A DNA stretch of 5,097 nt from an uncultured Planctomycetaceae bacterium (GTDB lineage: Bacteria; Planctomycetota; Planctomycetia; Planctomycetales; Planctomycetaceae): NCBI GenBank assembly GCA_903823545.1, contig CAIJTL010001076.1:1-5097 (forward strand). Reading direction: 5' to 3'. The notes beneath the pieces were generated by a model. The model saw nothing but the letters and a program-made list of their open reading frames with translations, ran no database searches and was not told where the DNA came from. This document shows positions 1 to 5,097 of this stretch, piece by piece (the first letter of the stretch is position 1; each line of letters begins with the position of its first letter). The translations under genes and the position numbers were made by a program.

Positions 1-395
1 CACAACCCGGCGAAGATCCGTCCATCGTCATCGTTGTTGATCGAACGCCACCAGTCGTTCAACTTCTTCCAGTGCAACAAGGCGCTGGCGGATCGATGAA
101 CAAGATTTCGATCTCATGGCGACTGAGCGACGACAACCCAAGCGAAAAGCCAATCTCGTTGTACTATGCCGCAAACCCTAACGGTCCTTGGGAACCGATC
201 TGCACTTCACAACCTGACACAGGAAACTATGTCTGGAGTGTTGCTCAAGGTGTTCCATCTCGACTGTTTATCCGAGTACTTGCTCGCGATGCCGCCGGCA
301 ACCAAGCGTATGTCGAAACTCCCCAGCCGATTCTCGTGGACCTCTCAAAGCCAACTGCTCGCATCGTCGACGTCGAGTCCAACGGACCACAGTAA
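1..395 (+). CDS. C-terminal fragment of a probable secreted/surface protein with bacterial Ig-like domains (5' end outside window)
   Basis: The reading frame is open from position 3 to a TAA at 393-395, giving 130 residues; the true start lies upstream, and the in-frame GTG at 72 is not a credible start because coding sequence continues before it. The fragment holds a complete beta-rich domain of about 100 residues with features of bacterial Ig-like repeats: a linker VDRTPP (residues 12-17), a strand KISISWRLSDD (34-44), and a late RDAAGN motif (95-100). A second linker-like segment, VDLSKP (112-117), follows exactly 100 residues after the first, and the protein ends about 13 residues later. 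There is no C-terminal membrane anchor or sorting motif. Such domains usually occur in exported or cell-surface proteins, so an envelope or extracellular structural role is inferred; no enzymatic residues are visible. It converges on the M50 protease gene. The exact family cannot be named without the N-terminal part. Confidence 0.75.
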   Translation, partial: QPGEDPSIVIVVDRTPPVVQLLPVQQGAGGSMNKISISWRLSDDNPSEKPISLYYAANPNGPWEPICTSQPDTGNYVWSVAQGVPSRLFIRVLARDAAGNQAYVETPQPILVDLSKPTARIVDVESNGPQ

Positions 396-416
396 GCCCG
401 AATCGAATTCCAACAA

Positions 417-468
417 CACGAAGCGTCAGAAAATGGTCATCACGCAGACCACGTTCTGACGCTTCGTG
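417..468. terminator. Two-tier hairpin between convergent genes, probable bidirectional terminator
   Basis: A perfect 15-base inverted repeat, CACGAAGCGTCAGAA at 417-431 and its complement at 454-468, encloses a second 5-base-pair stem (TGGTC 434-438 with GACCA 447-451) separated by a 2x2 internal loop and capped by an 8-base loop. It lies 21 bases after the stop of the Ig-domain gene and 33 bases after the stop of the minus-strand protease gene, which is where a shared terminator would sit. Neither side carries a strong run of T (plus side CTATTTGG, minus side TTGTTGG), so a classical intrinsic terminator is not fully met. It might instead slow polymerase or protect 3' ends. Confidence 0.7.
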
Positions 469-501
469 CTATTTGGTAACGCTGAAAGCATGAAGTTCAG
501 G

Positions 502-1561
502 CTACTGTTCGACGGGGACTTCGACGGGTGGTCGCTGCTCAAGTGAGATCGGAACCGGAGTAAATCCGACGAATACAAAGCACAGGGTGAACCAACCGAG
601 CACCTCTCGAAAACGGCCAAGGGGCACCGAATCATCTCGCGATGGCGGATGTTTTGCCCCCATCATGAAAAGCAAGAAAACCATGAGTCCGTAAGACCAG
701 TTCTTGGTCAATGCCATGTATGCAACGGCAAGCCACAATAGATTACGAGCAATCACGTGAGCCTTACGGCCAATCAAACAGTAAAGAATGTGGCCGCCGT
801 CCAATTGGCCAATCGGAATGAGATTGAGAGCCGTCACAAAGATGCCGACCCAACCCGCGTGTAAGAACGGATTCAACCATAACTCAGCTCCCGCGGGACG
901 CGGTCCGATCACCAGATCGGCAAGCCACTGCAAGATCAGCGGGTCGCCAAAAGTCATCGTCACTTGGCCGGGGTCGGGAATCTTAACCTCGCAGTTACGT
1001 AGCCCGAGCACGCAGATCGGGATGGCCAACACCAACCCTGCCAGCGGTCCCGAGATACCAATATCGAAAAGCTGTTTTCGATCCGCATAACCTGACGCTT
1101 GCGCGATCACCGCCCCCATCGTTCCCATCGGCGGTGACGGCATCGGGATAAACCACGGCCAGCTTGCGGGCACACCATACCTGCGAGCTTGCAGGTAATG
1201 TCCCATCTCATGAGCAAACAAAATGGCCATCAATGCAGCCGAGTACTTAAAACCGTTGAGCCAAGTTAGCGATGCTCCCCAATCGATGACCGTGACTTGT
1301 TGAAAAACACGTTGACCATCTTCTTGATCGACCAATTGCCGGACCGAAGTTATCGCGCCAAACATATCGCCGCCGACAACAAACGTGCTGACACAAGTTG
1401 CAACGAACAACAACATCGGCAACACAACTCGTGGTCGGCGCGGCTGTCGCGGTCGATCCACGGGAGTCTCGCCAAACTGAAATGCAAACGAGCGAACGTA
1501 AGGTGCCGCCTCCGCGTTCGGAATGTGTTCCACTGGGAGTTCGATCGGCTCACGAGGTTCC
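502..1561 (-). other. Extent note: body of the M50 protease gene is covered by the CDS entry at 502-1563
   Basis: No separate feature is claimed here. No plus-strand gene is supported across this stretch; the open plus-strand frames are antisense to a well-supported membrane protease and have no recognisable domain. Confidence 0.3.
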
Positions 1562-1563
1562 AC
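502..1563 (-). CDS. Site-2 protease family (peptidase M50) intramembrane zinc metalloprotease
   Basis: This 353-residue polytopic membrane protein carries both hallmarks of M50 intramembrane metalloproteases. The zinc motif HEMGH is at residues 118-122 (His118 and His122 as ligands, Glu119 catalytic). The second motif, NLIPIGQLDGGH, is at 247-258, with Asp255 as the third zinc ligand. Hydrophobic segments lie at about 47-65, 105-122, 168-188, 236-256, 272-300 and 321-337. The SPPMGTMGAVI segment (143-153) and the C-terminal GAKHPPSRDD...PLG region (302-315) resemble the cyanobacterial/plant EGY-like branch rather than RseP, and no PDZ domain is present. Members cleave membrane-embedded substrates such as anti-sigma factors or perform quality control; the substrate here is unknown. 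The GTG start at 1563-1561 is supported by GAAAGGA six bases upstream, which overlaps the end of the isomerase-like gene. The two genes are therefore probably cotranscribed and translationally coupled. The first 45 residues are hydrophilic and proline-rich, probably cytoplasmic. Confidence 0.93.
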   Translation of the reverse strand: MEPREPIELPVEHIPNAEAAPYVRSFAFQFGETPVDRPRQPRRPRVVLPMLLFVATCVSTFVVGGDMFGAITSVRQLVDQEDGQRVFQQVTVIDWGASLTWLNGFKYSAALMAILFAHEMGHYLQARRYGVPASWPWFIPMPSPPMGTMGAVIAQASGYADRKQLFDIGISGPLAGLVLAIPICVLGLRNCEVKIPDPGQVTMTFGDPLILQWLADLVIGPRPAGAELWLNPFLHAGWVGIFVTALNLIPIGQLDGGHILYCLIGRKAHVIARNLLWLAVAYMALTKNWSYGLMVFLLFMMGAKHPPSRDDSVPLGRFREVLGWFTLCFVFVGFTPVPISLEQRPPVEVPVEQ

Positions 1564-1576
1564 AACTTATCCTTTC
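1564..1576 (-). promoter_or_regulatory. Ribosome binding site for the M50 protease, overlapping the upstream stop codon
   Basis: On the minus strand GAAAGGA (1576-1570) precedes the GTG start by six bases. The TAA stop of the isomerase-like gene (1569-1567) lies between them. This fixes the GTG start and indicates that terminating ribosomes can feed directly into protease translation. Confidence 0.7.
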
Positions 1577-2538
1577 GAACGTACCGCTTGTGCTCTGGCA
1601 TCGCGCAGCACGGGCCAACATTTCTTCGCAGCCGCAAGCGGGTCGTAGCCCGGTTTGCCGCTGATCTGAGCGCTCACTTCCACCACAACGGCCCCGGTGT
1701 AACGACTCGCATTGAGCAAGCGGAAGAGTTCGACATAGTCGATCGTTCCTTCGCCCGGCAACAAGAACTGAAACGCTCCTGGCTTGCCGGTTCCGTCTTT
1801 CACATGCACAAATCGAGTCCGTTCAGCCATCGCTTGCCAAGCCTCTTTGAGCACACTGTCACGCAACTGAAAATGGCTGAAATCGAACGTCAGTTGAACT
1901 CCCTTTGAGTCAATCGTCTTCGCAACATCGGCGACATCTTGCGGCAAGTGTAATGCTCCAGCGATGTGAGCTTTGATCGCGATAATCGAATCGTTTTCCA
2001 CCGCGACTCGCCCCCAATCTCGCAATCGGTCGATGAACTTATCTTTCAACATTGGCCATTTATCTGGCGAACCACCGAGCACCGTTTCGATCAATGGCAT
2101 TTGATTCGGCGCCAGGTCACGGGCCAACTGCATCGCTCGTTTCAATCGTTCAAGGTTATTGCGATGCGCGTCCCCATCCACGGCCAGCGGCAGATTCTCC
2201 ATGATCGCCGCCAGCTTGAGTCCACGATCGGACAGTTGTTGTTTGAGCTCTTGACGCGTCTCCATCGAGAGTTTTTCTGGAGCACACGGCCAATCAGCCA
2301 TCGCAGCCAGTTCGACGCATTCGTAACCAACTTCTGAGCAAACTCGTAAAGCATCAACCGTTGGAAGACTCTTCATCCCATACAAGCTGAAGCCGATCAG
2401 AGGCTGCTTAGCCGATTCATCGGAGTAACCGCGTGGCAATCCAACCATCGCTCCGATCGCAGTCGCTGCCGCAAGACAGAGTAACTCGCGACGACGAATC
2501 AAATCGGTTGATTGAATACTTTCAGAATTCGGTGACAT
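1567..2538 (-). CDS. Sugar phosphate isomerase/epimerase-like TIM-barrel protein with probable Tat signal
   Basis: This 323-residue protein (from the ATG at 2538-2536) belongs to the xylose isomerase-like/AP endonuclease 2 TIM-barrel superfamily. Early barrel elements are IGFSLYG (48-54) and CVELAA (74-79). Likely active-site or metal-site residues are Glu151, Asp219 and His222 (TFDFSH), His245 and Asp248 (VHVKD), Glu264 (PGEG) and Glu287 (VVEVS). The usual glutamate of the beta-5 E-x-H motif appears as lysine in IKAH (Lys189, His191), so catalysis may differ or be lost. The N-terminus LIRRRELLCLAAATAIGA (13-30) looks like a twin-arginine signal, common among planctomycete members, so export is inferred. 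A TTG seven codons upstream (2559) gives a longer frame but has no ribosome site, whereas the chosen ATG has GAGGA four bases before it. It is first in a two-gene unit with the M50 protease. Substrate unknown; a sugar or polyol is likely. Confidence 0.85.
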   Translation of the reverse strand: MSPNSESIQSTDLIRRRELLCLAAATAIGAMVGLPRGYSDESAKQPLIGFSLYGMKSLPTVDALRVCSEVGYECVELAAMADWPCAPEKLSMETRQELKQQLSDRGLKLAAIMENLPLAVDGDAHRNNLERLKRAMQLARDLAPNQMPLIETVLGGSPDKWPMLKDKFIDRLRDWGRVAVENDSIIAIKAHIAGALHLPQDVADVAKTIDSKGVQLTFDFSHFQLRDSVLKEAWQAMAERTRFVHVKDGTGKPGAFQFLLPGEGTIDYVELFRLLNASRYTGAVVVEVSAQISGKPGYDPLAAAKKCWPVLRDARAQAVRSKG

Positions 2539-2547
2539 GGTGTCCTC
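2539..2547 (-). promoter_or_regulatory. Ribosome binding site that selects the ATG start of the isomerase-like gene
   Basis: On the minus strand GAGGA (2547-2543) is followed by CACC and the ATG. The competing TTG at 2559-2557 is preceded by a C-rich stretch with no purine-rich site, so the shorter protein is preferred. Confidence 0.65.
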
Positions 2548-2810
2548 ACAGGTTTGCAACGGGAGGCTCAGATGCTGACGATCCTTCTCGAATTGGGGAA
2601 GCTAGAGCGAGTTCTAAGAGCTCGATCGGTATCCTTAGAGGTCCAACGGTAACAACGAAGTCCAATCGCACTCTCGCACAACAGCCGCAGTGAAGAAAAC
2701 GGACACGGAGTTGCCCGAACCCAAGAGGCCGGCGACGAACGGCGTCCGTAACGCGGAGCGACAGTGCGGGATTGTCTCAATGCCGTGCATGTGAATAAAG
2801 AAAGTGTTTC
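2548..2810. other. Divergent intergenic region; presumed promoters for both operons, no gene supported
   Basis: The isomerase/protease unit leaves on the minus strand and the TVP38/oxidoreductase unit on the plus strand, so both promoters should be in or near this region. I see no convincing -35/-10 pair on either strand; TTGTCT at 2772-2777 followed by an A/T-rich AATAAAG at 2794-2800 is the best plus-strand hint but matches poorly. An imperfect 17-base palindrome (2608-2624, 7 of 8 pairs) could be an operator. Short open frames here (for example minus strand 2568-2780) show low-complexity Arg/Ser composition, no recognisable domain and no good ribosome site. The segment at about 2700-2790 is more GC-rich than its surroundings and could be a dispersed intergenic element, which I cannot test here. 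Confidence 0.5.
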
Positions 2811-3533
2811 GTGATAAAATCTCGATTTGCAGCAGTGATGACAATCGCCTCGCTAGTTGTCGCGATGATTGTTGTCTTGACGTTGCGATCGGAGATCGAC
2901 CTTCGTGCGCAAACAGCACAGTTCGTGGAAATGCTGCGTGCTCAAGGCAACCTCGGCTTAATGCTGTTGGGACTGGCTTATATTCCCGCGAGCTTACTGT
3001 TTGTCCCAAGCCCCTTGCTGACAATTTCAGGTGGCTTTGTCTTTGGAATGGTCCGAGCGGTCATTGCGATCTCATTGGGAAGCACACTCGCGGCAAGTGT
3101 CACTTTTCTCGTCGGACGGACGCTGCTGCGACAATTCATCGAGCAGAAAGTGGCCAACGACGCACGGTTTCGAGCCCTCGATCAGGCCGTTGGACAGCAC
3201 GGTTTCAAGATCGTTTTTCTGAGCCGTCTGTCGCCAGTATTGCCATACAACTTGCTGAATTATGCGTTTGGGGTCACACGAGTGCGCTTTCGTGACTACG
3301 TCCTCGCTTCGTGGTCCGGCATGTTTCCGGGAACGTGCCTTTACGTTTCAATCGGTGCGGCCGCGAAAACTTTGACCGAAGTCACATCGGGTTCATCACA
3401 GAGCGGCATCGCACAACAAGCATTGTTCGGGTTTGGATTGCTCGCAACGGCTCTCGTATCGGTGATTCTGACGAAGATTGCCAAGAAGGCTTTAGCGGAT
3501 GTGACAGTTGTCGTTCCAACGACAGAGACCTAA
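2811..3533 (+). CDS. TVP38/TMEM64 family (VTT/DedA-like) integral membrane protein
   Basis: The 240-residue product matches the VTT-domain membrane family. A short basic N-terminus (KSRF) precedes a transmembrane helix at about 8-26. Next come hydrophobic segments near 47-70 and 74-101 with VPSPLLTISGGFVFG (65-79) and the small-residue helix GSTLAASVTFLVGR (90-103). The family signature FLSRLSPVLPYNLLNYAFG (136-154) includes Arg139, Ser141, Pro142 and Pro145 and forms a probable re-entrant segment. ASWSGMFPGT (166-175) and a last helix at 203-222 follow. Related proteins act in envelope homeostasis, and some DedA/VTT proteins handle lipid or ion movement; the role here is not known. The GTG start is preceded by AAAGAAAG six bases upstream, a modest site; an ATG at 2838 is an alternative but would remove the basic N-terminus. 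The oxidoreductase gene begins 3 bases after its stop, and these two families are known fused in other bacteria. Confidence 0.92.
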   Translation: MIKSRFAAVMTIASLVVAMIVVLTLRSEIDLRAQTAQFVEMLRAQGNLGLMLLGLAYIPASLLFVPSPLLTISGGFVFGMVRAVIAISLGSTLAASVTFLVGRTLLRQFIEQKVANDARFRALDQAVGQHGFKIVFLSRLSPVLPYNLLNYAFGVTRVRFRDYVLASWSGMFPGTCLYVSIGAAAKTLTEVTSGSSQSGIAQQALFGFGLLATALVSVILTKIAKKALADVTVVVPTTET

Positions 3534-3536
3534 TTC

Positions 3537-5027
3537 ATGAACGACAAGTACTCTGACAACAAACTCGATCAACTCGTTGCTCCGAGCGATTGGGTCAATC
3601 CGACACCGCAGTCCCGTTATCACTTGGTCGTGATCGGCGGCGGCCCGGCAGGATTAGTCGCTGCGGCAGGAGCAGCGGGACTCGGAGCGAAAGTCGCGTT
3701 GATTGAACGGCATCGGCTTGGTGGCGATTGCCTAATTCATGGCTGTGTGCCGTCGAAGGCATTACTGAAATCGGCGCGAATGGCAGCAAATGTTCGCGAC
3801 GCAAAGCGATTTGGCATCGATTTTCCTGACGGCATGCGAGTCGATTTTTCCGCAGTGATGAAACGCATGCGAGATGTGCGACTGTCGCTCGCTCCGAATG
3901 ATGCGGCTGAACGATTTCGAGGACTTGGCGTTGACGTCTTTTTTGGTGAGGGCCGCTTTGTCGGCGCGGACACGATTACCGTTGCGGGACAATCGCTTCG
4001 CTTCCGTCGGGCGGTAATTGCAACCGGCTCTCGTCCGACAATTCCAACGATTTCTGGATTACGAGAAAACGGCTTCTTCACGAACGAAACCATTTTCTCG
4101 CTCAACGAGTTACCCAAACAATTGACCGTACTCGGAGCCGGGCCAATCGGATGTGAATTGGCGCAGGCATTCGCTCGGTTCGGTTCGCGTGTGACTCTGA
4201 TCGCTTCGGGACCAACGATACTTCCGAAAGAAGACCCGGCTGCGGCAAAAATTGTCGAATCCGCGATGCAATCAGAAGGCGTTGAGATTCTCCGAAACTC
4301 TCGGCTGGATCGCATCGAGCGAACTGACAATGGAGCACAATTGTGGCTTGAGCCGAACATCGGAGTCCGGGGCACAGAGGCCCTGATGGTCGCCGTTGGC
4401 CGCACACCAAACGTCGACTCGTTGGACCTCAACAAAGCGAGAATCGAGTTTGACCCGCGCGACGGCGTGATCGTCGATGACCACTTCCGCACGAGCAATC
4501 ATCGAATCTTCGCAGCGGGAGACGTTTGCTCGAAATTCAAATTCACTCATGCGGCAGATGCGATGGCTCGCATCGTGTTGCAAAACGCGCTCTTTCCAGG
4601 ACGCGGCAAAGGCTCGTCGCTGGTGATCCCGCGATGCACCTACACCGACCCCGAAATCGGCACAGTCGGACTGACAGAAGCCGAAGCCCGCGATCGCAAC
4701 ATCGCGGTTGATGTGCTCATTGAAGAACTCTCGCACAACGATCGAGCAGTTCTTGATGGTGACACAGAAGGCTTCGCTAAGGTGCTTCTGAAACGTGGCA
4801 CTGATCGAATCATCGGAGCAACGATCGTCGCCTCAAACGCGGGTGACATGCTCAACGAACTGACGCTCGCGATGACCGCAAAACTCGGCCTCAGCACATT
4901 GGCCAAGACCATCCACCCATATCCAACTCAAGCAGAAGTCATCAAACGCTTGGCGGATCAGTTTCAACGACGACGATTGACTCCAACCGTGAAGAAGTGG
5001 TTCGCGCGATGGTTTGCTTGGACTTAA
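3537..5027 (+). CDS. MerA/dihydrolipoamide dehydrogenase-like FAD-dependent disulfide oxidoreductase (class I)
   Basis: This 496-residue class I pyridine nucleotide-disulfide oxidoreductase should pass electrons from NAD(P)H through FAD to a Cys-Cys pair. In order it has an FAD Rossmann motif VVIGGGPAGL (31-40), the redox-active GGDCLIHGCVPSK (62-74; Cys65 and Cys70), ATGSRP (162-167), the NAD(P)-binding VLGAGPIGCELA (198-209), the second FAD motif IFAAGDV (324-330), and a dimerisation domain ending in HPYPTQAE (460-467), whose His460 and Glu467 form the usual acid/base pair. It lacks an N-terminal heavy-metal domain and C-terminal vicinal cysteines, so it is unlikely to be a true mercuric reductase. 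The rest of the sequence also differs from the pyruvate dehydrogenase E3, and no lipoyl enzyme gene is nearby. The strand end LIAS (221-224) lacks the acidic residue typical of NADH enzymes, so the cofactor is uncertain. About 27 hydrophilic residues precede the FAD fold. The ATG lies 3 bases after the TVP38 stop with only a weak ribosome site, suggesting translational coupling. Substrate unknown. Confidence 0.93.
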   Translation: MNDKYSDNKLDQLVAPSDWVNPTPQSRYHLVVIGGGPAGLVAAAGAAGLGAKVALIERHRLGGDCLIHGCVPSKALLKSARMAANVRDAKRFGIDFPDGMRVDFSAVMKRMRDVRLSLAPNDAAERFRGLGVDVFFGEGRFVGADTITVAGQSLRFRRAVIATGSRPTIPTISGLRENGFFTNETIFSLNELPKQLTVLGAGPIGCELAQAFARFGSRVTLIASGPTILPKEDPAAAKIVESAMQSEGVEILRNSRLDRIERTDNGAQLWLEPNIGVRGTEALMVAVGRTPNVDSLDLNKARIEFDPRDGVIVDDHFRTSNHRIFAAGDVCSKFKFTHAADAMARIVLQNALFPGRGKGSSLVIPRCTYTDPEIGTVGLTEAEARDRNIAVDVLIEELSHNDRAVLDGDTEGFAKVLLKRGTDRIIGATIVASNAGDMLNELTLAMTAKLGLSTLAKTIHPYPTQAEVIKRLADQFQRRRLTPTVKKWFARWFAWT

Positions 5028-5046
5028 CGGACAACACGAGACCGTG

Positions 5047-5092
5047 GCCGAGTCGCTCCGCGACTCGGCGGCGAGTTGCGGAGCAACTCGCC
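5047..5092. repeat. Paired abutting hairpins, REP/BIME-like palindromic element (possible terminator)
   Basis: Two perfect hairpins adjoin without a gap. The first (5047-5069) has a 10-base-pair stem GCCGAGTCGC and loop TCC; the second (5070-5092) has a 10-base-pair stem GGCGAGTTGC and loop GGA. The second unit is the reverse complement of the first with 4 differences in 23 bases, so the whole 46 bases are also one imperfect palindrome. The element begins 20 bases after the oxidoreductase stop. No T-run follows before the window ends, which favours an intergenic repeat or 3'-end stabiliser over a simple intrinsic terminator. Confidence 0.7.
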
Positions 5093-5097
5093 CACTA

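Noticed and set aside
72..74. GTG as the start of the first gene
   Set aside because: The frame is open to the left edge and encodes a domain linker (VDRTPP) before this codon, so it is internal.
1297..1908. 203-residue open frame on the plus strand
   Set aside because: It runs antisense across the M50 protease and isomerase-like genes and has no recognisable motif.
2568..2780. 70-residue minus-strand open frame inside the intergenic region
   Set aside because: Arg/Ser-rich composition without a domain or convincing start; could be part of a non-coding repeat.
2635..3024. 129-residue open frame on the minus strand spanning the intergenic region
   Set aside because: Most of it is antisense to the TVP38 gene, there is no good ribosome site, and the product has no membrane or catalytic pattern.
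3737..4498. 253-residue open frame on the minus strand
   Set aside because: It is antisense to the strongly supported FAD oxidoreductase, has Arg/Ser-rich low-information composition and shows no domain; a typical shadow of a coding strand.
3537..5027. Annotation as a true mercuric reductase (merA)
   Set aside because: The N-terminal metal-binding domain and the C-terminal vicinal cysteines are absent (the protein ends WFAWT), and no mer regulator or transporter is nearby.
1..5097. tRNA, rRNA, CRISPR array or insertion sequence
   Set aside because: No cloverleaf-like or rRNA-like segment, no regularly spaced direct repeats and no transposase or flanking inverted repeats were seen.

Overview
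The window looks like chromosomal DNA of a planctomycete, most likely a Pirellulaceae-type relative. The evidence is moderate GC with no strong codon bias, planctomycete-style versions of all five proteins, GTG starts, weak promoters and a palindromic intergenic repeat. This assignment rests on recognising protein style, not on a marker gene.

Layout: (1) Positions 1-395, plus strand: the C-terminal end of a probable exported protein with bacterial Ig-like beta-sandwich domains. (2) Positions 417-468: a strong two-tier hairpin between convergent genes, probably a terminator. (3) Positions 502-2538, minus strand: a tightly coupled pair. The upstream gene encodes a Tat-type-signal sugar phosphate isomerase/epimerase-like TIM-barrel protein. 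The downstream gene encodes a membrane-embedded site-2 protease (M50) and begins 3 bases after the isomerase stop. (4) Positions 2539-2810: a 272-base divergent intergenic region with no convincing gene; it must hold the promoters of both flanking transcription units. (5) Positions 2811-5027, plus strand: a two-gene operon of a TVP38/TMEM64 (VTT/DedA-like) membrane protein and, 3 bases later, a MerA/dihydrolipoamide-dehydrogenase-like FAD disulfide oxidoreductase. (6) Positions 5047-5092: two abutting perfect hairpins that together form a 46-base imperfect palindrome, like a REP/BIME element.

The most informative association is the TVP38-oxidoreductase pair. These two families are also known as a single fused polypeptide in other bacteria, so the pair probably works as one membrane-associated redox unit whose substrate is unknown. 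The oxidoreductase keeps the redox cysteine pair and the C-terminal His-Glu motif but lacks the mercury-binding features of true MerA. The isomerase/protease pair has no obvious shared pathway, although its translational coupling is clear. Nothing in the window proves a wholly new system. The points most worth a second look are the split TVP38/oxidoreductase module, the lysine at the usual metal-ligand glutamate of the isomerase-like protein, and the paired palindromes at the right end.
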